Source of the DNA: Actinacidiphila yeochonensis CN732
GTDB taxonomy: Bacteria; Actinomycetota; Actinomycetes; Streptomycetales; Streptomycetaceae
NCBI RefSeq assembly: GCF_000745345.1
Contig: NZ_JQNR01000003.1
Span: 744,001-808,000 of the forward strand
Direction: 5' to 3'
DNA: 64,000 bases
Part shown: piece by piece, positions 43,411 through 51,434 of the stretch
How positions within the stretch are numbered: the stretch's first letter is position 1
How the letters are laid out: every line of letters begins with the position of its first letter
Notes under the pieces: generated by a model
What the model was told of the DNA's origin: nothing
The model's database searches: none
Seen by the model: only the letters and a program-made list of their open reading frames with translations
Translations under genes and position numbers: made by a program

Positions 43411-46133
43411 GTGTCGTCCTTCGCGGCCTCCCCGGCGGCGCGGCCGGCCTCCAGCCGGGCCACCGGGATGCGGAAGGGCGAGCAGGAGACGTAGTCCAGG
43501 TCGGCGTGGTGGAAGAAGTGCACGGACTCCGGGTCGCCGCCGTGCTCACCGCACACCCCGAGTTTGAGGCCGGGCCGGGTGGCCCGGCCGGCCCGTGCCG
43601 CGGCGACCACGAGGGCCCCGACGCCGTCGGCGTCGATCGTCTCGAACGGCGACACCCCGAAGATGCCCTTCTCCAGGTAGGCGGTGAAGAACGACGCCTC
43701 GACGTCGTCCCGGGAGAACCCCCACGCGGTCTGCGTCAGGTCGTTGGTGCCGAAGGAGAAGAACTCCGCGGCCTCCGCGATCTGGCCGGCCGTCAGCGCG
43801 GCCCGGGGCAGCTCGATCATGGTGCCGATGGACAGCCCGAGCGGCTGTCCCGAGGCCGCCTCGACCTGCGCGATCACCCCGTCCGCCTCGTCGCGGACGA
43901 TCTCCAGCTCCTGGACGGTGCCGACCAGCGGCACCATGATCTCCGGCCGCGGGTCGCCGCCCGCGGCACGGCGCTCGGCGGCGGCCTCGGCGATGGCCCG
44001 TACCTGCATGGCGAACAGGCCCGGGACGACCAGCCCGAGCCGCACCCCGCGCAGCCCGAGCATCGGGTTCTGCTCGTGCAGCCGGTGGACGGCCTGGAGC
44101 AGCCGCAGGTCGTTCTCGTTGGCGTCCTTGCGGGCCTCGGCCAGTGCCACCCGCACCGACAGCTCGGTGATGTCCGGCAGGAACTCGTGCAGCGGCGGGT
44201 CGAGCAGCCGCACCGTCACCGGCAGCCCGTCCATCGCCTCGAACAGCTCGACGAAGTCGGCCCGCTGCATCGGCAGCAGCGCGTCGAGCGCCGCCTCCCG
44301 CTCGGCGTCGGTGTCGGCCAGGACCAGCCGTTCCACCAGTGCGCGCCGCTCGCCGAGGAACATGTGCTCGGTACGGCACAGCCCGATCCCCTGCGCGCCG
44401 AACCGGCGGGCGCGGGCGGCGTCCTCGGCGTTGTCGGCGTTGGCCCGGACCTGCAGCCGGCGCACCCGGTCGGCGTAGGCCATGATCCGGTGGACGGCCC
44501 GCACGAGGTCGTCCGCCTGCTCCGCGTCGGGCCGCGTCCGCCCCTCGAAGTACTCGACGACCGGCGACGGCACCACCGGCACCTCGCCGAGGTAGATCCT
44601 GCCGCTGGAGCCGTCGATGGAGACGAGGTCGCCCTCCTCCAGCACCACCCCGCCGGGCGCGGTCAGCCGCCGCCGCTTGGTGTCGACCTCCAGCTCCTCC
44701 GCGCCGCACACGCAGGTCTTGCCCATGCCGCGGGCCACGACGGCGGCGTGCGAGGTCTTGCCGCCGCGGGAGGTGAGGATGCCCTCGGCGGCGATCATGC
44801 CGCTGAGGTCGTCCGGGTTGGTCTCGCGGCGGATGAGGATGACGCGCTCGCCGGAGCGGGACCACTTCACGGCGGTGTACGAGTCGAAGACCGCCTTCCC
44901 GACGGCCGCGCCGGGCGAGGCGGCGATGCCCCAGCCGATGCGCCGCACCGAGCCGTCGGCGGTGGCCGCGTCGTCGAACCGGGGGAACATCAGCTGGCCC
45001 AGCTGGGCACCGGTGACCCGGCGCAGCGCCTCGGCCTCGTCGATCAGGCCCTGGTCCACCAGCTGGGTGGCGATCCGGAAGGCCGCGGCGGCGGTGCGCT
45101 TGCCGACCCGGGTCTGGAGCATCCACAGCCGGCCGCGCTCGACGGTGAACTCGATGTCGCACAGGTCCCGGTAGTGCGTCTCCAGCGTCTCCATGATCGA
45201 CATCAGCTGGTCGTAGGAGGGCTTGTCGATCCGCTCCAGGTCAGCGAGGGGGACGGTGTTGCGGATGCCCGCCACCACGTCCTCGCCCTGGGCGTTCTGG
45301 AGGTAGTCGCCGTAGACGCCCTGCCGGCCGCTGGCGGGGTCGCGGGTGAAGGCGACACCGGTGCCGGAGTCGGGGCCGAGGTTGCCGAAGACCATCGCGA
45401 CGATGTTGACGGCGGTGCCGAGGTCGCCGGGGATGCGCTCCTGGCGGCGGTAGAGGCGGGCCCGGTCGGTGTTCCAGGAGTCGAAGACGGCGCGTACGGC
45501 CAGGTCCATCTGCTCGCGCGGGTCCTGCGGGAAGTCCCGGCCGGCCTGCTCGGCGACGATCCGTTTGAAGTCGCCGACCAGGGCGCGCAGGTCGGCCGCG
45601 TCCAGGCCGAGGTCGCTGTCCGCGCCCCTGGCCCGTTTGGCGGCCTCCAGCGCCTCCTCGAACAGCTCGCCGTCGACGCCGAGGACGGTCTTGCCGAACA
45701 TCTGCACGAGCCGGCGGTAGGAGTCCCAGGCGAACCGCTCGTCGCCGCCGGCCCGCGCGGCCAGCCCGGCGACCGAGGCGTCGGACAGGCCGATGTTGAG
45801 GACGGTGTCCATCATGCCCGGCATGGAGAACTTCGCGCCCGAGCGGACGGAGACCAGCAGCGGGTCGTCGTGCTGCCCGAGGGTGCGGCCCATCCGCCGC
45901 TCCAGCGCGTCGAGGTGCGCACTCACCTCGGCGCGCAGGGCGGGGGGTTCGGCGCCGGACTCCAGGTAGACCCGGCATGCCTCGGTGGTGATCGTGAAGC
46001 CCGGAGGGACGGGCAGGCCGAGGTTGGTCATCTCGGCGAGGTTGGCGCCCTTCCCGCCGAGGAGGTCCTTGAGGTCCTTGTTGCCCTCGGTGAAGCCGTA
46101 CACGTACTTGTGGTCCTGCTCGCTGCCCGACAC
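43404..46133 (-). CDS. ppdK: pyruvate, phosphate dikinase
   Basis: 909 residues from GTG 46133 (GAGGAG upstream); upstream in-frame codons give no family sequence. Interconverts pyruvate + ATP + Pi and PEP + AMP + PPi. N-terminal ATP-grasp part begins YVYGFTEGNKDLKDLLGGKGANLAEMTNLGLPVPPGFTITTEA. The central swivelling domain has the phosphorylated His in GILTSRGGKTSHAAVVARGMGKTCVCG. The C-terminal PEP/pyruvate barrel has GIGLCRTEHMFLGERR and GVCGEHGGDPESVHFFHHADLDYVSCSPFRIPVARLEAGRAA. Length and motifs are complete. Supports gluconeogenic or PPi-linked carbon metabolism. Long ~300-base leader to the predicted promoter near 46450. Confidence 0.97.
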   Translation of the reverse strand: MSGSEQDHKYVYGFTEGNKDLKDLLGGKGANLAEMTNLGLPVPPGFTITTEACRVYLESGAEPPALRAEVSAHLDALERRMGRTLGQHDDPLLVSVRSGAKFSMPGMMDTVLNIGLSDASVAGLAARAGGDERFAWDSYRRLVQMFGKTVLGVDGELFEEALEAAKRARGADSDLGLDAADLRALVGDFKRIVAEQAGRDFPQDPREQMDLAVRAVFDSWNTDRARLYRRQERIPGDLGTAVNIVAMVFGNLGPDSGTGVAFTRDPASGRQGVYGDYLQNAQGEDVVAGIRNTVPLADLERIDKPSYDQLMSIMETLETHYRDLCDIEFTVERGRLWMLQTRVGKRTAAAAFRIATQLVDQGLIDEAEALRRVTGAQLGQLMFPRFDDAATADGSVRRIGWGIAASPGAAVGKAVFDSYTAVKWSRSGERVILIRRETNPDDLSGMIAAEGILTSRGGKTSHAAVVARGMGKTCVCGAEELEVDTKRRRLTAPGGVVLEEGDLVSIDGSSGRIYLGEVPVVPSPVVEYFEGRTRPDAEQADDLVRAVHRIMAYADRVRRLQVRANADNAEDAARARRFGAQGIGLCRTEHMFLGERRALVERLVLADTDAEREAALDALLPMQRADFVELFEAMDGLPVTVRLLDPPLHEFLPDITELSVRVALAEARKDANENDLRLLQAVHRLHEQNPMLGLRGVRLGLVVPGLFAMQVRAIAEAAAERRAAGGDPRPEIMVPLVGTVQELEIVRDEADGVIAQVEAASGQPLGLSIGTMIELPRAALTAGQIAEAAEFFSFGTNDLTQTAWGFSRDDVEASFFTAYLEKGIFGVSPFETIDADGVGALVVAAARAGRATRPGLKLGVCGEHGGDPESVHFFHHADLDYVSCSPFRIPVARLEAGRAAGEAAKDDTR

Positions 46134-46440
46134 GGGTGGTTCGACTCCTCGCGTCCTGGTTGCCCTGACGGCGGGGAGCGTACCCATCTCGAAGGTTTTC
46201 CAGCGCGTCCATCGGCATGACGCACGGGTGTTCACGCCCGTCTGCCGTCGGATCGAAGCCCCGGACTGCACGGACGGGGTCGTGACGCGGTGTTCAGAAG
46301 TCGAAGCCGCAGCGGCCGTCCGGGTGTCGGGGCGTCGCCGCCCGGGCCGCCGTCTCGACGCGGCGTGACGACGGGGGCGGGCGGCGGGTGGACGGATGGA
46401 CGCGGGCCGCCCGCCGCGGCCCTTCGTGCATTCGAGAAGT

Positions 46441-46450
46441 AGAGCGCTCT
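46441..46450. promoter_or_regulatory. palindrome AGAGCGCTCT at the ppdK promoter
   Basis: Perfect 10-base palindrome overlapping the edge of the predicted -10. Shares the AGAGCGCTCT core with the operator candidate at 17698. Confidence 0.45.
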
Positions 46451-46476
46451 TATGTGCGCTCATTTGAGCTAGGCAA
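46448..46476 (-). promoter_or_regulatory. ppdK: predicted ppdK promoter
   Basis: Minus strand TTGCCT (46476-46471), 17-base spacer, ATAAGA (46453-46448). It lies in the only AT-rich part of the region. Its spacer contains an inverted repeat GCTC-ATTT-GAGC (46458-46469). Confidence 0.45.
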
Positions 46477-46485
46477 CGAACAAAT

Positions 46486-46499
46486 GTGGCACACATCAC
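46486..46499. promoter_or_regulatory. Crp-like site upstream of the ppdK promoter
   Basis: GTGGCACACATCAC matches the Streptomyces Crp pattern GTGNCNNNNGNCAC except for one inner position. Its centre is about 50 bases upstream of the predicted transcription start. Confidence 0.3.
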
Positions 46500-46601
46500 G
46501 CGGGTGCGACGCCTGCCGCCTCAGCTCCCGGACGTACGCGGACTACGCCACCGCGGCCCGGCGCGCGATCCGGGCGCCGGGCCGGGCCGAGGCGGCGGGG
46601 A

Positions 46602-46629
46602 GCCGGGGCCCGAGGACCCGGGGCCCGGC
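46602..46629 (-). terminator. hairpin after the tRNA-dihydrouridine synthase gene
   Basis: 28-base inverted repeat with a ten-pair stem broken by one G-G mismatch, 15 bases beyond the stop. Confidence 0.45.
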
Positions 46630-46644
46630 GGCCTGGGGCCGCGG

Positions 46645-47820
46645 TCAGCCGCCGGACGTGTCCGTCTCCGCGCCCTCCGTGAGGACGGCGCAGCTGTAGG
46701 GGTCGTCGAGCCAGCCGTCGGGCAGGACGACGCGCTTGCCGGCGGCGGTGCGCCCGCGCGGGCCGTCGGCGTGGGCCGGCCAGGGCTGGGCGTGGTCGAT
46801 CCTGGCGAGGTGCTCGTCGAGCTCGTCCAGGGAGGACGCGGTGGCCAGCGCCCGGCGCACCTCGGAGCCGACCGCGAAGCCCTTGGTGTACCAGGGCACG
46901 TGCTTGCGGAAGTCGATCACGCCGCGGCTCTCGTCGCCCAGCCACTGGCCGAGGAGGTCGGCGTGCCGCCGCATCACCGCGGCGACCTGCCCGAACCGCG
47001 GCGCGGACGGGGCGCCCGGGCCGCCCGGCTCGAACGCGGCGACCAGGTCGCCGAAGAGCCAGGGGCGCCCCAGGCAGCCGCGGCCGACGACCACGCCGTC
47101 GCAGCCGGTCTCGCGCATCATCCGGACGGCGTCCTCCGCGCACCAGATGTCGCCGTTGCCGAGCACCGGGATCTCCGGCACGTGCTCCTTGAGGCGGGCG
47201 ATGGCCGACCAGTCCGCGGTGCCGCCGTAGTGCTCGGCGGCGGTGCGGCCGTGCAGCGCGACCGCGGTGACCCCCTCCTCGACGGCGATCCGGCCGGCGT
47301 CGAGGTAGGTGAGGTGGTCGTCGTCGATGCCCTTGCGCATCTTCATGGTGACCGGCAGGCGGCCCGCCCCCGTCACCGCCTCGCGCAGGATCGACCGCAG
47401 CAGGTTCCGCTTGAACGGCAGCGCCGAGCCGCCGCCCTTGCGGGTGACCTTGGGCACGGGGCAGCCGAAGTTGAGGTCGATGTGGTCGGCGAGGTCCTCG
47501 TCCACGATCATCCGCACCGCCTTGCCGACGGTGGCCGGGTCGACGCCGTACAGCTGGATCGAGCGCGGCTTCTCCGACGCGTCGAAGTGGATCAGCTGCA
47601 TGGTCTTCTCGTTCCGCTCGACCAGCGCGCGGGTGGTGATCATCTCGCTGACGAACAGCCCCCGGCCGCCGGAGGACTCACGGCACAGGGTGCGGAAGGG
47701 CGCGTTGGTGATGCCCGCCATCGGGGCCAGGACCACCGGCGGCCACACGGTGTGCGGGCCGATCTCCAGGGGGGTCGGGGCGTCCTGGGCGGGAGTGGCC
47801 AGGGTGGCGTCAGCGGTCAT
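46645..47820 (-). CDS. dusB: tRNA-dihydrouridine synthase (DusB-type)
   Basis: 391 residues from ATG 47820 (an ATG three codons upstream is possible). FMN-dependent reductase that makes dihydrouridine in tRNA. TIM-barrel motifs: VVLAPMAGITNAPFRTLCRE, IQLYGVDP, IDLNFGCPVPKVTRKGGGSAL with the catalytic Cys, PVTMKMRKGIDDDHLTYLDAGR, VALHGRTAAEHYGGTADWSAIARLKE and VLGNGDIWCAEDAVRMMRETGCDGVVVGRGCLGRPWLF. All FMN and catalytic residues expected for NifR3/DusB are present. The gene precedes ppdK on the same strand but is separated by 511 bases. Confidence 0.95.
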   Translation of the reverse strand: MTADATLATPAQDAPTPLEIGPHTVWPPVVLAPMAGITNAPFRTLCRESSGGRGLFVSEMITTRALVERNEKTMQLIHFDASEKPRSIQLYGVDPATVGKAVRMIVDEDLADHIDLNFGCPVPKVTRKGGGSALPFKRNLLRSILREAVTGAGRLPVTMKMRKGIDDDHLTYLDAGRIAVEEGVTAVALHGRTAAEHYGGTADWSAIARLKEHVPEIPVLGNGDIWCAEDAVRMMRETGCDGVVVGRGCLGRPWLFGDLVAAFEPGGPGAPSAPRFGQVAAVMRRHADLLGQWLGDESRGVIDFRKHVPWYTKGFAVGSEVRRALATASSLDELDEHLARIDHAQPWPAHADGPRGRTAAGKRVVLPDGWLDDPYSCAVLTEGAETDTSGG

Positions 47821-48149
47821 GCCGTCCATTGTCCCGCATGGCGCCGACGGGGACGTGGCATGCCCCCGACATGCCAGCGCCGCGCCCGGCGGCCACCCGA
47901 GGGCAGCCCGGGGGCCCACCGAGGGAGGGGGAATCGAGCGGACGCGGGGAGTGCGGCGGCCTTCCGCACCGACGGAGACACGCAACACACTTCGTTGTAC
48001 AGTATTAAAGATTACGAAGCCTAAGGAATTCGCGCGCTGACCCCGCACGGCGCGGCCGGCCGCGTCTCCGCCCTCAGCGTCGCCGCCGCCTCCGTCGTCG
48101 GCCCCGTCTCCGTCGCCGCCCCGCTCTCCCCGTCCCAGGAGCCTCCCCT
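47821..48149. other. divergent region dusB / MFS
   Basis: About 330 bases. The only AT-rich stretch is 47985-48030, which carries an inverted repeat and probably the MFS-MarR promoter. No gene is supportable. Confidence 0.6.
47990..48019. promoter_or_regulatory. promoter/operator candidate of the MFS-marR operon
   Basis: CTTCGT and ACGAAG flank 18 AT-rich bases that include GTACAGTATTAAAG. The patch lies 130 bases upstream of the MFS start and is the likely MarR target. Confidence 0.45.
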
Positions 48150-49571
48150 ATGCCAGAAATGTCCTACCGCCGGCGCATGCTCGTGCTCGGTATCTGCTGT
48201 ATGAGCCTGCTGATCGTCAGCCTGGACAACACGATCCTCAACGTGGCCCTGCCGTCGATGCGCGAGGACTTCCACTCCAGCATCTCGGGCCTCCAGTGGA
48301 CGATCGACGCCTACCTGGTGGTGCTCGCCTCGCTGCTGATGGTCTCAGGCTCCACCGCCGACCGCCTGGGCCGTCGCCGGGTGTTCCAGATAGGCCTGGT
48401 GGTCTTCTCCGTCGGCTCGCTGCTGTGCAGCCTCGCGCCCGGCCTGGGCTGGCTGATCGCGTTCCGCATGGTGCAGGCGGTGGGCGGCTCGATGCTCAAC
48501 CCCGTGGCGATGTCGATCATCACCAACACCTTCACCGACGCCAAGGAGCGCGCCAAGGCGATCGGCGTGTGGGGCGGCGTGGTCGGCATCAGCATGGCGG
48601 CCGGGCCGATCGTCGGCGGCGCGCTGGTGGGCTCCGTGGGCTGGCGGTCGATCTTCTGGATCAACCTGCCGGTGGGCGTGGCCGCGCTGATCCTCACCGC
48701 CAAGTTCGTGCCGGAGTCGCGGGCGCCGCGCGCCCGGCGGGTGGACCCGGTGGGTCAGCTGCTGGTGATCGTGCTGCTCGGCTCGCTGACGTACGGGATC
48801 ATCGAGGGCTCGGGCGCGGGCTGGGGCTCGCCGCTGATCATCGGCTGCTTCGTGGTGGCCGTCGCGGCCGTCGGCACGCTCGTCCGGTACGAGTCGCGGC
48901 GCCACGAGCCGCTGATCGACGTGCGGTTCTTCCGCAGCGTGCCGTTCAGCGGGGCCACCCTGATCGCCGTCAGCAACTTCGCGGCGCTGGGCGGCTTCCT
49001 CTTCCTCAACACCCTCTACCTCCAGGACGACCGGCACATGAGCGCCCTGCGGGCGGGCCTGTACCTGCTGCCGATGGCGGTGATGTGCCTGGTCTTCGCA
49101 CCGCTGTCGGGCCGCCTGGTCGGCGCCCGCGGCCCGCGCCCCTCGCTGCTGGCGGCCGGCGTGGCGACCACCGCGAGCGGCCTGATGTTCGCCGTGTTCC
49201 ACGCGCAGTCCAGTGACCCGCGGCTGTTCACCGCGTACGTGCTCTTCGGCATCGGGTTCGGCTTCGTCAACGCGCCGATCACCAACACCGCGGTGTCCGG
49301 CATGCCGCGGACGCAGGCCGGGGTCGCCGCGGCGGTGGCCTCCACCAGCCGCCAGGTGGGACAGTCGCTGGGCGTGGCCGTCCTCGGCGCGGCCCTCGCC
49401 GCCGGTCTGCACACCGGCGTGTGGTGGATCATCACCGGGTGCGGCGTCAGCGTCCTGTCCCTGGGGGTGCTCACCACGGGACGATGGGCGCGCGGCACGG
49501 CGGAGCGGACGGCGGCGGCGCTGATGGCGCCCGAGGAGGACCGGGACAAGGTGGCGGTGAAGGTGTCATGA
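48150..49571 (+). CDS. MFS transporter, DHA2-like drug exporter
   Basis: 473 residues, ATG 48150 with AGGAG upstream. Helix 1 carries SLDNTILNVALPSMREDF, loop 2-3 has motif A (GSTADRLGRRRVF), and helix 5 has GISMAAGPIVGGALVGSVGWRSIFWINLPVG. About 14 predicted helices. Proton-coupled efflux of a small hydrophobic compound or antibiotic is likely. Overlaps the marR gene by four bases (ATGA), so exporter and regulator share one transcript. Confidence 0.94.
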   Translation: MPEMSYRRRMLVLGICCMSLLIVSLDNTILNVALPSMREDFHSSISGLQWTIDAYLVVLASLLMVSGSTADRLGRRRVFQIGLVVFSVGSLLCSLAPGLGWLIAFRMVQAVGGSMLNPVAMSIITNTFTDAKERAKAIGVWGGVVGISMAAGPIVGGALVGSVGWRSIFWINLPVGVAALILTAKFVPESRAPRARRVDPVGQLLVIVLLGSLTYGIIEGSGAGWGSPLIIGCFVVAVAAVGTLVRYESRRHEPLIDVRFFRSVPFSGATLIAVSNFAALGGFLFLNTLYLQDDRHMSALRAGLYLLPMAVMCLVFAPLSGRLVGARGPRPSLLAAGVATTASGLMFAVFHAQSSDPRLFTAYVLFGIGFGFVNAPITNTAVSGMPRTQAGVAAAVASTSRQVGQSLGVAVLGAALAAGLHTGVWWIITGCGVSVLSLGVLTTGRWARGTAERTAAALMAPEEDRDKVAVKVS

Positions 49572-50092
49572 GCGGTACGAACCGTACGGGCGCCGCGGCG
49601 GCGGTCGTCTCCGTGGGCGGCTCGACGGCCCTCCCGGAGGAGAGCGCGCGGGACGCCGGGGCCGCGACGGAGACGGGGCCCGCGGGGCTCTCGGAGCACG
49701 TGTGGCGGAACCTGACCGCCTTCGTGCTGGAGAAGAACGAGCGCCGCAAGGAGATCGCCGAGGCGCTGGGGATGAGCTTCTTCCGGGTGAAGGCACTGCG
49801 CCGGATCGTCGACCGGCCGTCCTCGATGAGCGACCTGGCCGCGCGGCTGGCCTGCGACCGGCCCTACCTGACGCTGGTCGTCGACGACCTGGAGAAGCGC
49901 GGCCTGGTCGAGCGGAACCAGCACCCCACCGACCGCCGCAGCAAGATCGTCACGGCCACCCCGGAGGGGCACCGCACGGCCGCCCGCGCCAACGCCATCC
50001 TCAACGCGCCGCCGGCCGCCCTCGACGCGCTGCCCGCCGAGGAGCTGGCCGCGCTGGACCGCATCGTGGCCGCCCTGGTCGCCCGGAGCTGA
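49568..50092 (+). CDS. MarR family transcriptional regulator
   Basis: 174 residues from ATG 49568 in an ATGA overlap with the MFS stop. After a ~40-residue Ala/Thr/Glu-rich tail comes a MarR winged helix: LTAFVLEKNERRKEIAEALGMSFFRVKALRRIVDRPSSMSDLAARLACDRPYLTLVVDDLEKRGLVERNQHPTDRRSKIVTATPEGHRTAA. DxRxxxV-type wing (DRRSKIV) is intact. Probably represses its own operon through the inverted repeat near 48000. Confidence 0.94.
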   Translation: MSGTNRTGAAAAVVSVGGSTALPEESARDAGAATETGPAGLSEHVWRNLTAFVLEKNERRKEIAEALGMSFFRVKALRRIVDRPSSMSDLAARLACDRPYLTLVVDDLEKRGLVERNQHPTDRRSKIVTATPEGHRTAARANAILNAPPAALDALPAEELAALDRIVAALVARS

Positions 50093-50327
50093 CCAGGGCC
50101 GGTCAGGGTCGGCCAGGACCGGCCAGGGCCGGCCGGGCGACCGGGGCAGGCCGACCCCGCACGCCCACCGCCCCGGCGGACCGCTCCCCCGCGGTCCGCC
50201 GGGGCGTTCTCGCGCCCAGGCTCCGTCGGCGGCCCTGGCCCGGACGCCCGCCGGACGGAACGCTGCGGGCGGAACGGGCGGGCGGCGTGTGAGACTTGGC
50301 ACACCCGACCTTCAAGGAGCGACCGCG

Positions 50328-51329
50328 ATGCGTACCCGTAACCTCGGCGCGACCGGACCCGCCGTCTCCGCCATCGGCCTCGGTTGCATGGGCATGTCCG
50401 CCCTGTACGGAGAGACGGACGACGCCGAGTCCATCGCCACCATCCACGCCGCCCTCGACGCCGGGGTCACCCTGCTCGACACCGGCGACTTCTACGCCAT
50501 GGGCCTGAACGAGCTGCTGATCCGCGACGCGCTGCGGGCCCGCCCCGGCAGCCGCGACCAGGTCGCGATCAGCGTGAAGTTCGGCGCGCTGCGGGACGCC
50601 GGCGGCGGCTGGGGCGGCTACGACGGGCGCCCGGCCGCGGTGAAGAACTTCCTCGCCTACTCGCTGAACCGGCTGGGCACCGACCACGTCGACGTCTACC
50701 GGATCGCCCGGCTCGACCCGGGGGTGCCGATCGAGGAGACCGTCGGGGCCATCGCCGAGGAGGTCCAGGCCGGCCGGGTCCGGCACATCGGCCTGTCCGA
50801 GGTGGGCGCCGACACCCTGCGCCGGGCGGCGGCCACCGCGCCCATCAGCGACCTCCAGATCGAGTACAGCCTCTTCTCCCGCGGCATCGAGGCGTCCGTG
50901 CTGCCCACCGCCCGCGAGCTGGGCATCGGCGTCACCGCGTACGGCGTGCTCTCCCGGGGCCTGCTCAGCGGCCACTGGTCCAAGGACCGCGCCACCGACC
51001 AGAGCGACTTCCGCAACCGCAGCCCGCGCTTCAGCGGGGACAACCTCGACCGCAACCTCGTGCTGGTGGAGGCGCTGCGGAAGGTCGCCGAGGGCAAGGG
51101 CGTCACCGTCGCCCAGGCCGCCATCGCATGGGTGCTGTCCCGGGGCGAGGACATCGTCCCGCTGGTGGGCGCCCGGCGCCGGGACCGGCTGGCGGAGTCG
51201 CTGGGCGCGCTCGACGTGGCCCTGGACGCCGCCGACCTGGCCGCGATGGAGGAGGCGGTACCGCCCGGCGCGGCGGCGGGCAGCCGGTACGACGAGCGGC
51301 AGATGGCCCACCTCGACAGCGAGCGCTGA
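50328..51329 (+). CDS. aldo/keto reductase
   Basis: 333 residues, ATG 50328, AAGGAG upstream. TIM-barrel NADPH-dependent oxidoreductase: GLGCMGMSALYG, catalytic Asp51, Tyr56 (LLDTGDFYAMG) and Lys84 (ISVKFG). The usual active-site His strand reads DVYRIARLDP, so the fourth tetrad residue is Ala, a change also known in some actinobacterial AKRs of the YRPAR type. NADPH-binding end: PLVGARRRDRLAESLGALDV. Substrate unknown. Convergent with the sedolisin gene. Confidence 0.92.
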   Translation: MRTRNLGATGPAVSAIGLGCMGMSALYGETDDAESIATIHAALDAGVTLLDTGDFYAMGLNELLIRDALRARPGSRDQVAISVKFGALRDAGGGWGGYDGRPAAVKNFLAYSLNRLGTDHVDVYRIARLDPGVPIEETVGAIAEEVQAGRVRHIGLSEVGADTLRRAAATAPISDLQIEYSLFSRGIEASVLPTARELGIGVTAYGVLSRGLLSGHWSKDRATDQSDFRNRSPRFSGDNLDRNLVLVEALRKVAEGKGVTVAQAAIAWVLSRGEDIVPLVGARRRDRLAESLGALDVALDAADLAAMEEAVPPGAAAGSRYDERQMAHLDSER

Positions 51330-51349
51330 CCGGCCCGCGCGGAACGGCC

Positions 51350-51390
51350 GCGGGTGCCGCGCCGGGTGGAGGACCCGGCACGGCACCCGC
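51350..51390. terminator. bidirectional terminator between AKR and sedolisin genes
   Basis: Eighteen-base arms with a single mismatch (51350-51367 and 51373-51390) around GGAGG, located between convergent stops. No T run on either side. Confidence 0.65.
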
Positions 51391-51434
51391 TGGTGTCACC
51401 TCGCGGTGTCACACGGCAGCGTCACGGGACGCTG

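Larger units (their letters stand above)
46134..46644. other. intergenic region upstream of ppdK
   Basis: About 510 bases. From the ppdK side: a long GC-rich leader with no riboswitch motif I recognise, a promoter-operator patch (46441-46499) that is AT-rich for this genome, and the dusB terminator hairpin (46602-46629). Confidence 0.65.

Noticed and set aside
46134..46440. Riboswitch in the long ppdK leader
   Set aside because: I could not match it to any known class (for example TPP, SAM, glycine, c-di-AMP, cobalamin). It remains an unexplained leader.
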